Positions 9,743 through 16,250 of a stretch of DNA of 64,000 nucleotides are shown piece after piece. The stretch comes from an uncultured Acidobacteriota bacterium (GTDB lineage: Bacteria; Acidobacteriota; Terriglobia; Bryobacterales; Bryobacteraceae), in the NCBI GenBank assembly GCA_902826685.1, contig CADEFT010000001.1, forward strand, positions 101,777-165,776, in the 5' to 3' direction. Made by a program: the position numbers and the translations under genes. Position 1 is the stretch's first letter. Every line of letters starts with the position of its first letter. The notes beneath the pieces are model-generated. The model had not been told where the DNA came from, searched no databases, and was given only the letters and a program-made list of their open reading frames with translations.

Positions 9743-10132
9743 GTGGTCGTGACCCTGAGGGAATATGCCGGGCGCCAGGTGAGCCGCCTCACCGGCCGCG
9801 TGGCCGATCAGGCGGAAAAGCTCGCCACTTCGGTGCATCCGGAAGGGATCCACGATCTGCGCGTGGCCGTGCGCAGGCTGACGCAGACGTTGCGCTTGTT
9901 CGCGCGCGTTCTGGGCCGGAAAAAATGCCGCGCCATGCGCCGTGAACTGAAAGCGCTCATGGATCTGGCGGGCGAAGTTCGCACACGCGACATCGCGCTC
10001 GAGCTTTTCGAATCCACAGGAATCGGCAGGGAATCCGCTCCCTGCGTCCGGCTGGCACTCGAGCGCGACGACGCCATCCGGATGCTGGTAAGCGCCGCCG
10101 CCGGCTGGCGTGGAAGCCAGAGCCCGCCATGA
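9743..10132 (+). CDS. CHAD-domain protein, N-terminal half (split gene)
   Basis: A 129-residue frame starting at GTG 9743 or GTG 9749, just after a GGAGG at 9734-9738. It holds the first helical half of a CHAD domain: HPEGIHDLRVAVRRL, with the conserved His and Arg residues, then TRDIALELFE and a further helix. CHAD proteins bind polyphosphate through these basic helices. A normal CHAD domain has a second half with a K/H-x-LRY motif in the same chain. Here that half is in a different frame and starts at 10129 with a 4-nt ATGA overlap. Both frames stay open over about 50 nt around 10081-10132, so either a frameshift or a genuine two-subunit arrangement is possible. Confidence 0.65.
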   Translation: MVVTLREYAGRQVSRLTGRVADQAEKLATSVHPEGIHDLRVAVRRLTQTLRLFARVLGRKKCRAMRRELKALMDLAGEVRTRDIALELFESTGIGRESAPCVRLALERDDAIRMLVSAAAGWRGSQSPP

Positions 10133-10605
10133 AGCACCGCAAGGCCAAGTGGATCGCCGAAGCTCCGGTGGCGGAGAACGCCCGCCGCGAGTTGCCACTG
10201 CTGGTCGAGGAGTACTTCGCCGCCGGCCGCAAACTGGCCGCCCGCCGCTCGAGCGCCGCCCGCATGCACGAGTTCCGCCTGCTGACCAAGCATCTGCGGT
10301 ATACGCTGGAAGTCTTCCGGCCGGCCTATGGCCCGGCCATGGAACGCTATCTGGGCCAACTTAAGAAGGTGCAAACCGTGCTCGGCGAATTGAACGACTA
10401 CGCCGCCACGCGAGACCTGATGGAAGCCTCGCCGGATGCGCGCCACCCCGATACGCGAGTCCTGCTCCACGCGCTCGCCGGACGCGAGGAGGAGAAACGC
10501 AAGGAATTCGCCGCGATCTGGACCGAGTTCGACGCCGATGGGCAACAGAGCCGCTGGGAGCGATATCTGCGCACCTATGGCCGCCATCCCAAAGCCGAGG
10601 TATAA
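10129..10605 (+). CDS. CHAD-domain protein, C-terminal half (split gene)
   Basis: A 158-residue frame carrying the second CHAD half: MHEFRLLTKHLRYTLEVF, GQLKKVQTVLGELNDYAATRDL, and a terminal basic helix. With the upstream frame the total is 287 residues, the usual size of a complete CHAD protein. The frame also reads open upstream of the ATG as a very basic stretch (KRRRRLAWKPEPA), so a one-base shift near 10081-10110 would fuse the halves smoothly. The stop codon overlaps the TATAAT element that probably drives tRNA-Ala. Function as a polyphosphate binder is inferred from the family. Confidence 0.65.
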   Translation: MKHRKAKWIAEAPVAENARRELPLLVEEYFAAGRKLAARRSSAARMHEFRLLTKHLRYTLEVFRPAYGPAMERYLGQLKKVQTVLGELNDYAATRDLMEASPDARHPDTRVLLHALAGREEEKRKEFAAIWTEFDADGQQSRWERYLRTYGRHPKAEV

Positions 10606-10606
10606 T
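10601..10606 (+). promoter_or_regulatory. -10 element (TATAAT) of tRNA-Ala
   Basis: A perfect TATAAT lies 11 nt before the mature 5' end of tRNA-Ala and overlaps the stop codon of the CHAD gene. No convincing -35 element is visible about 17 nt upstream, so the promoter call rests on the -10 box and its position. Confidence 0.55.
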
Positions 10607-10617
10607 GGGCTTGAAGT

Positions 10618-10693
10618 GGGCGGCTAGCTCAGTTGGGAGAGCACCGCGTTCGCAATGCGGGGGTCGTGGGTTCGAATCCCACGCCGTCCACCA
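10618..10693 (+). tRNA. tRNA-Ala (anticodon CGC)
   Basis: A complete cloverleaf. Acceptor GGGCGGC pairs with GCCGTCC (one G-U pair). The D arm is GCTC/GAGC, the anticodon stem CCGCG/TGCGG encloses loop TTCGCAA with anticodon CGC, and a T arm with GGTTCGAATCC follows. The CCA end is encoded at 10691-10693. It reads alanine GCG codons, which are common in this GC-rich DNA. Confidence 0.95.
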
Positions 10694-10950
10694 ACCCTCA
10701 CCACAATTCGTCTTTTGAATGGGTATTCGGTCCACACGATGGTTCCACAGCTACCCTCACTTGCGAATGTCCGGTATTCGTAATCATGTTCAGATAACCC
10801 TCAAAAAACCGTGGGTCACAACCGCGATTCAGGAATGGGCTGGGCGCGCCAAGCAAGGTAGACTCTTCATAGACCGGCTGTATGAGCATTACACAAAGTG
10901 CCGCCAGATGCAGCTTGTTCCAGGGGCAGGCTAATGTATACTCGAGGCAT
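10694..10950. other. Intergenic region after tRNA-Ala, no gene seen
   Basis: About 257 nt of lower-GC sequence between the tRNA and the antitoxin gene. Short open frames on both strands show no family features. I looked for a repeat of the tRNA 3' end that would mark an integrated element and saw none in this stretch. Confidence 0.4.
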
Positions 10951-11196
10951 ATGGCATCAAGCGGAACAGCCGCTCGTCTTCAGAAGAGCGTTACCCAAGT
11001 GAGCGATTCCACGGCAGATCCGAAATTCGGCCAGTTGCGTCAGGAGATCTGTGAGAAGCTGACCAACGGCAGTGAGTGGCTCAATACACCTCACGAGTTG
11101 CTGGCTGGTGACACGCCAGAGCAACGCTTGATCGCTGGAGACTATGAGGCGGTCCGGAACCTCGTCGAGTCCATTCTCTATATTGGGATCTCGTGA
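10951..11196 (+). CDS. Xre/MbcA/ParS-type antitoxin (DUF2384-like), short form
   Basis: An 81-residue protein from the ATG at 10951 (MASSGTAARLQ...), preceded by GAGG at 10944-10947; the frame is open further upstream to 10882. The C-terminal half (EWLNTPHELLAGDTPEQRL, then EAVRNLVESILYIG) matches the toxin-binding domain of the Xre/MbcA/ParS family, with the N/TP-x-x-L-x-G pattern. The usual N-terminal helix-turn-helix is hardly present, so autoregulation may be weak or need another factor. It overlaps the RES-domain toxin gene by 4 nt (GTGA), the normal arrangement for this type II module. Confidence 0.7.
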   Translation: MASSGTAARLQKSVTQVSDSTADPKFGQLRQEICEKLTNGSEWLNTPHELLAGDTPEQRLIAGDYEAVRNLVESILYIGIS

Positions 11197-11819
11197 ACGC
11201 AGCCAATGTGGCTGCCCTGAGACAGGCACCTCTGTCGGGCACATGGTTTCGCGCTGTAGATCCCAGATACGCATCCTCCGTGTTATCAACGGCGCGTACC
11301 AAGACGATTTCCAGCCGATTTTCATCCGCTACGCCATCGGTTCCGGGCTTCGAGATTCTCTATCTTGCCGAGAACCACCTCGTGGCAATGTTTGAGGCGC
11401 AGGCCTTGTTCGGGTCGCCGTTGACAGGTGTAGTCTCCCACCCGACCAAGTCACTGTTGACCTTAGCGGTCACAGTTGAACTTTCGAACGTCGTGGACAT
11501 TAGCGATCCGGCACAAGCCAGTCTTGTGAGCAGCAACGCTCAAGAGTTGACAGGTGACTGGCGTGGCTATAAACATCGAAGTTGGGCCCCTTCAAGTGTG
11601 CCACGACCCGTTGGGAAGGCCCCGACGCAGGAATTTGGCGAACAGTTGTATGGGCTTTGCCCGGAGGTAACCGGCTTCGTTTCTCTCTCGGCCAGATTGC
11701 CGTATCACAGAATTCTCGTGATTTTCCCCGATCGCTTGATCGCAGGCGCCCACCATGTGCATTACAAACTGACACAAGATGGAAAGAGCGAGGTGATCTC
11801 GATTCCATGGAGCGTCTGA
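11193..11819 (+). CDS. RES-domain toxin (NAD-consuming)
   Basis: A 208-residue protein starting at GTG 11193. It shows RES-domain features: GTWFRAVDPRY with the conserved Arg near residue 20, a SRFSSA segment, and FEILYLAENHLVAMFEAQAL with the conserved Tyr and Glu. RES toxins of the MbcT/Xre-RES type deplete NAD+, halting growth. The overlap with the upstream antitoxin confirms a toxin-antitoxin pair. Its composition is less GC-rich than neighbours, and it lies just downstream of a tRNA gene, both suggesting acquisition. The C-terminal part (HRILVIFPDRLIAGAHHVHY) is also typical of the family. Confidence 0.75.
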   Translation: MNAANVAALRQAPLSGTWFRAVDPRYASSVLSTARTKTISSRFSSATPSVPGFEILYLAENHLVAMFEAQALFGSPLTGVVSHPTKSLLTLAVTVELSNVVDISDPAQASLVSSNAQELTGDWRGYKHRSWAPSSVPRPVGKAPTQEFGEQLYGLCPEVTGFVSLSARLPYHRILVIFPDRLIAGAHHVHYKLTQDGKSEVISIPWSV

Positions 11820-11866
11820 GTCCATCGACCCTCACTCCAATCCATACGGCTACCATCGACATCGCC

Positions 11867-12529
11867 GTGCGCACCTGCTTTCCATCGCTGCTGCTGGCCC
11901 TTCTCATCGGTTGTGCGAACCAGGAACCCGCTCCCGCTCCGCCCATCGAAGCCCCTGTTCCCGCCCCCTCCGCCGCCCAGAATGACGCGCGCCCGCTGAT
12001 CGTCGCGTTCGGCGACAGCCTCACTGCCGGCTTCGGCCTCGATACGGGCCAAAGCTTCCCCGATCTCCTTCAGAAGGAACTGCCCGCCTGGCACGTCGTC
12101 AATGCCGGAGTCAGCGGCGACACCACCTCCGGCGGCCTCGAACGGCTCGCTTCGGTCGTCGCCCGCAAGCCCGCCATCGTCATTCTCGAACTGGGCGCCA
12201 ATGATGGATTGCGCGGCATCCCCGTCGCCACCACGCACCGGAACCTGGATGAGTTGCTGACTGGCCTGAAACAATCGGGAGCCAAAGTGTTGCTGGTGGG
12301 CATCACGCTTCCGCGCAACTACGGCGCCGCCTACATCCGCGATTTCGACCGTCTTTATCCCGAGCTCGCCCGCAAGCACGCCGTGCCCCTTCTTCCTTTT
12401 CTGCTTGAAGGCGTCGCTCTCGATCCCGGCCTGATGCAGCCCGACGCGCTTCATCCCAACGCCGCGGGTACACGCATCGTCGCCGCCACCGTCCGGAAGG
12501 CGCTCACGCCGCTGCTCGCGGGAAAGTAA
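11867..12529 (+). CDS. SGNH/GDSL lipoprotein, arylesterase/thioesterase I-like
   Basis: From GTG 11867 the product is 220 residues and begins with a compact lipoprotein signal (MRTCFPSLLLALLIGC, lipobox LIGC, lipidated Cys16). This decides the start over the in-frame ATG at 11807, which overlaps the toxin gene. A Pro/Ala-rich linker follows, then the four SGNH blocks: GDSLTAGFG (nucleophile Ser), NAGVSGDT, ELGANDGLRG, and DALHPN (catalytic Asp-His). This is the TesA/arylesterase group, hydrolysing short-chain esters and acyl thioesters; as a lipoprotein it acts in the periplasm. The cytochrome P460 gene follows after 11 nt. Confidence 0.85.
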   Translation: MRTCFPSLLLALLIGCANQEPAPAPPIEAPVPAPSAAQNDARPLIVAFGDSLTAGFGLDTGQSFPDLLQKELPAWHVVNAGVSGDTTSGGLERLASVVARKPAIVILELGANDGLRGIPVATTHRNLDELLTGLKQSGAKVLLVGITLPRNYGAAYIRDFDRLYPELARKHAVPLLPFLLEGVALDPGLMQPDALHPNAAGTRIVAATVRKALTPLLAGK

Positions 12530-12540
12530 TAATAGGAAGC

Positions 12541-13116
12541 ATGTCGCGTACGCTTGCGCTTGCCGCTTTTCTGTCTCTGGCGCTCACGGCTCAAGAAGCC
12601 GGAATGCCCAAGCCCGCCTACACGGAAAAAAGCCGCCTGATCCGTCCCGAAGGCCATCGGGAATGGATGTTCGTCGGATCGAACCTCGGCATGGCCTATT
12701 CCGATGCCGCCAAGCCGCGCGTGACGTATCACAACATCTATATTCAGCGCGAAGCCTACAAGCACTACGCCGCCACGGGCCGCTTCCCCGACAAAACCAT
12801 GCTCGTCATGGAGCTCATGAAGGTGGGAACCAACGCTTCCATCAACCGTCAGGGTTCGTTTCAGGACTCCGCCATCGGCGTCGAAGTCGCCCTGAAGGAC
12901 GAGTCGCGTTTCCCCGAAAAGTGGGCCTACTTCAATTTCATCGGCGAAGGCGACAAGCCCTTGGCCGATGCCGCCGCGATGCCGAAGCAGCAGTGTTGGG
13001 CCTGCCACAACGAGCACGGCGCGGTGGACAACGTGTTCCTTCAGTTCTATCCCATGCTGCGCGACGCCAGGAAACTCGACTCTTCGGGCACCTCGGCCGG
13101 GCATCCGGCGCGATAG
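12541..13116 (+). CDS. Cytochrome P460 family protein
   Basis: A 191-residue exported protein (signal peptide to about residue 18). It carries the P460 pattern: a HREWMFVGSNLGM start, YIQREAYKHY, a G-x-F-PDKTMLVMEL strand, and a single haem-attachment motif CWACHNEHG at 152-160. P460 cytochromes bind an unusual cross-linked haem and can oxidise hydroxylamine or detoxify nitrogen oxides; the actual substrate here is unknown. The cross-linking Lys cannot be assigned with certainty. The 3' end overlaps the convergent addA-like gene by 70 nt; the last ~15 residues lie beyond the usual family end, so the overlap may simply reflect late stops. Confidence 0.85.
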   Translation: MSRTLALAAFLSLALTAQEAGMPKPAYTEKSRLIRPEGHREWMFVGSNLGMAYSDAAKPRVTYHNIYIQREAYKHYAATGRFPDKTMLVMELMKVGTNASINRQGSFQDSAIGVEVALKDESRFPEKWAYFNFIGEGDKPLADAAAMPKQQCWACHNEHGAVDNVFLQFYPMLRDARKLDSSGTSAGHPAR

Positions 13117-16100
13117 TAAGAACAGCGCAGGCAATGCGTCCCCTCGCGCAGAGGGAACTGGAGTTCGCTCTGCGCCCGTAGAATCGCCCGGATGGCCGCG
13201 CGCGCCGCTTCCAGATCTTCGGCGTTCAAACCCACGAAAACCGGCGTGCCCGTTCGCAGGTACCACAGCACCGCGCGATCGGGAATCCGCCCCGTCAGCT
13301 TTTCGATCGCCAGCGCATACAGCCGTAATTGCGGGACGTAGCGGCGCGCGTGCCGCCATTCCTCGCCCGGCTCCACCCGGTCGGTCTTGTAATCCACCAG
13401 CAGCAGTTCACCGCCTTCTTCAAACCACAGGTCGATCTGGCCGCGCAGGATGGCGCCTTCCACTTCCACCAGAAAATCGAACTCGCGCTCGACGCGTGAC
13501 GCCGATGCCGCGCGTCTTCCCAGCACGCTCGCTTCAAACCGCGCACGCATGGCCACCGCTTCGGACGGGGCGTCGGGCCGCGCGTTGCCGGCCAGCAGTT
13601 CATGCACGATCGTTCCGAACTCACTCGCGGTCCACTCCCCGGAATCGGCCTCAGGCTCGCTTTCCGCCGGCGCTTTCACGGCGCCGGGCCAGCGCAGGTA
13701 ACGCGCGAGGTAGTACTGGCGAGGGCAAAAAGCGAACTGCGCCACCGAAGTCACGGGCAAGGTGATTTCATGCTGTTCCGCCAGCGGCGGTTTCGCGATC
13801 GCCAGCGCCGCTTCCCGCGCCGCCGCACCATTTCCTTCCGGCAGCCCCTCGCTCGAAACACTGGCGCAGGTGTGAATCAACTTCACCGGCGCCCCCGAAC
13901 GTAGTGCCACCGTCGAGCTCAGCTCCGACTTCGGAACCCCCGTTGGCAAGCCAAGCCCCTCGCTGACGCGTTTGGCCCAATCGCCCTGCCCGCCGGGCGA
14001 CGCCGAGCAGATCAGCTTTCGCTCGGCGCGCGTCATGGCCACGTACAGCAGCCGGTCTTCCTCGCCGTCTTCCTGCCTCTGGCGCTCCACGCCGGCCGCC
14101 AGATGCACCGGATCGGGAACGCCCTTGGCCGCGCTTGGATGCCGCCACGCCGCGCCCAGCACAAGCCGTTCATCAAAACAGAAAATGGGCTTTCTGTTCT
14201 GGGGTCCGGAACGCATGGATGCCAGGAAGACCACGGGAAACTCAAGCCCCTTGGCCGCATGCACCGACATCAGGCGCACACAATTGGCGGCCTCGCCGGT
14301 GGCGGCTTCCGCCTCCGTTTCCGTCGAGCGCCACAACTGGAATTCCTCGACGATCCCGGCCAGCGGCGACGGATCGCGCCGCCAGCGCTCCCTCAAGTGC
14401 GCCAGCAGTTTGGCGATATTGGCCAGCGCCCGCCCGGGCAGGCCGTCCTGGTAGCTCGAAGCGTCCAGGGCTTCGGCCAGCAGCCGGTCCGGCGCCACTT
14501 CATCGCACCGCGCCCGCTGATTGGTCACCGTGCGCCAAAACCAGGCAAGCCGGGGCGAATCCGCGCCGGCCGCAATCGATTCCCCCATCGGGCCGGCCAT
14601 CTTCAAACGCAGAAGCGTTTCATCCGGAATGCCCACCAGCGGCGATCGCAGCACCGTCGCCAGGCTGATCTCATCGAGCGGATTCACCAGAACCGCCAGC
14701 CACGCGACCAGATCGCGCACCTCACGGGATTCATAGAACGAACGCCCGCCGCTGATTACGCTCGGCACGCCAAAATCGTCAAGCGCCCGCTGCACCGCCG
14801 CCAGCGCTCCGATGGTGCGCGCCAGTACCGCGGACTCGCCATAGCGGCCCAATTCGCGGATGCGCCGTGCAATCCATCGCGCCTCGATCTCGGCCGCGTC
14901 GTCGCCTTCCTGCCCCGCGAAAGTATGCGTGAACTCGATGGCCGGCTCGCCCGATTCCGGAAACTCGCGCCGCGCTTCCAGCCGGTGCGGCTCCACGCCA
15001 CCCAGCAGATAGGGAGCCGTCAGGTTCACCGCTTCGAGGATGGCCGCCCTGCTGCGATAGTTCTCGCGTAGTTCATCCACCGCCAGCCCGCGCGCCATCA
15101 GCGAGTCGCGGTATTCGCGAAACACGCCCGGCCCGGCATGCCGGAAGTAATAAATGGATTGGTTGATGTCGCCCACGGCGAACAGATTGTCCGGCCGGCG
15201 CACCAGGCCGATCAGCCGCCACTGCAGCCGGTTGGTGTCCTGCAACTCATCCACCAGCACCTGATCGAAGCTTCCGCGCACCCGCTCCCGCAGCGCCGCA
15301 TCGGCTTCGAGCAGCGCGATGGCATCCTCTTCCAGATCGTTGAAATCGAGCAGCGCGCGCTCCCGCTTCCATTCCGTGTAGTCGCGATGCAGACGCCGCA
15401 GCGCCTCCAGACACAGCGGATACAACCCGGCGTTCTCGCGCAGCACCAGCCGCGCCAGCACCGCCGGAGCCACCCGATCCTTTAACTCCTGCAGCGCCGC
15501 CTTCGCTCGCGATTTGCCGCTCAATCCGCTCGGACGCGGCAACCGGTCGAGCAGTGCGATCCGGTCGCCAGGGGTCAGCGCCTCGCGCGCCCAGGCATGC
15601 GCATCCAGGTGCGCCTGCTTCTGGCGGTCCGTGCCCATCGGCGTCTCGCCGAGAATGACGCGCACCGCCTGCGCCACCTCGTTCCAGCCGCTGTCCGCCG
15701 GCGCTTCCGGATGACGGAACGAACCCACGGGGATGCCGGCCGTGCGTGCCTGCTCGTACAGCTTCAACAGCCCGTCGGCCAGATCGGACCCGCCCGTATC
15801 GAGCGCCTTCAGCAGCCGCCGCATCGGCTCGGCGTCACGGCGCAGTAAGTCGTCGCATACCCGCTCGGCGATCCGCCGCCGCGCTACCTGCGAACGCGCC
15901 TCTTCCACCAGTGTGAAATCGGGATCGAGGTTCGCGGCGATCGCGTGCTCCTTCAGAAGCCGCGTGCAGAAGCCGTGAATCGTCGACACCCAGGCGCGCT
16001 CAATCTCGGCCCGGCGCTCTTCCGACGAGGCGAACGCCTCGATCAGCCGCTTCTTGATCTCCGTCGCGGCCTTGTCGGTGAACGTCACCGCCAGAATGCG

Positions 16101-16250
16101 CCGCGGCGAGATGCCTTTCTCCTCCACCAGCCAGCGGAATCGTTCGATGAGTACGCGCGTCTTCCCCGAGCCTGGCCCGGCCACCACGCAGACATCCTGA
16201 CCCCAGCGCTCCACCGCGGCCATCTGCGCCGGGTTCAATTGAACGCTCAT
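13047..16250 (-). CDS. addA: AddA-like UvrD-family helicase with C-terminal nuclease
   Basis: A 1067-residue DNA repair helicase-nuclease. Helicase motifs: Q-motif LNPAQMAAV, Walker A GPGSGKT at 25-31, FTDKAATEI, Walker B VLVDELQDTN, VHAAKGLEFPVVFL, and LYVAMTRAERK. A PD-(D/E)XK nuclease follows (GQIDLWFEEG..., LLLVDYKTD). Flanking cysteines (FAFCPRQYY before the nuclease, HCLRCSYYRAGC after it) look like a 4Fe-4S cluster site, which classical firmicute AddA lacks. With the AddB partner, overlapping by 4 nt upstream, it should process double-strand breaks for RecA loading. The protein is somewhat shorter than firmicute AddA (about 1200 residues). Confidence 0.88.
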   Translation of the reverse strand: MSVQLNPAQMAAVERWGQDVCVVAGPGSGKTRVLIERFRWLVEEKGISPRRILAVTFTDKAATEIKKRLIEAFASSEERRAEIERAWVSTIHGFCTRLLKEHAIAANLDPDFTLVEEARSQVARRRIAERVCDDLLRRDAEPMRRLLKALDTGGSDLADGLLKLYEQARTAGIPVGSFRHPEAPADSGWNEVAQAVRVILGETPMGTDRQKQAHLDAHAWAREALTPGDRIALLDRLPRPSGLSGKSRAKAALQELKDRVAPAVLARLVLRENAGLYPLCLEALRRLHRDYTEWKRERALLDFNDLEEDAIALLEADAALRERVRGSFDQVLVDELQDTNRLQWRLIGLVRRPDNLFAVGDINQSIYYFRHAGPGVFREYRDSLMARGLAVDELRENYRSRAAILEAVNLTAPYLLGGVEPHRLEARREFPESGEPAIEFTHTFAGQEGDDAAEIEARWIARRIRELGRYGESAVLARTIGALAAVQRALDDFGVPSVISGGRSFYESREVRDLVAWLAVLVNPLDEISLATVLRSPLVGIPDETLLRLKMAGPMGESIAAGADSPRLAWFWRTVTNQRARCDEVAPDRLLAEALDASSYQDGLPGRALANIAKLLAHLRERWRRDPSPLAGIVEEFQLWRSTETEAEAATGEAANCVRLMSVHAAKGLEFPVVFLASMRSGPQNRKPIFCFDERLVLGAAWRHPSAAKGVPDPVHLAAGVERQRQEDGEEDRLLYVAMTRAERKLICSASPGGQGDWAKRVSEGLGLPTGVPKSELSSTVALRSGAPVKLIHTCASVSSEGLPEGNGAAAREAALAIAKPPLAEQHEITLPVTSVAQFAFCPRQYYLARYLRWPGAVKAPAESEPEADSGEWTASEFGTIVHELLAGNARPDAPSEAVAMRARFEASVLGRRAASASRVEREFDFLVEVEGAILRGQIDLWFEEGGELLLVDYKTDRVEPGEEWRHARRYVPQLRLYALAIEKLTGRIPDRAVLWYLRTGTPVFVGLNAEDLEAARAAIRAILRAQSELQFPLREGTHCLRCSYYRAGCPAEVPEESSFLASRSMG

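Noticed and set aside
10618..11819. tRNA-Ala as an integration site for an element carrying the Xre/RES pair
   Set aside because: No duplicate of the tRNA end and no integrase were seen in the window, so only lower GC content supports it.
13047..13116. Frame error suggested by the 70-nt overlap of cytochrome P460 and AddA genes
   Set aside because: Both proteins have complete domains before the overlap; convergent tail overlap is sufficient explanation.
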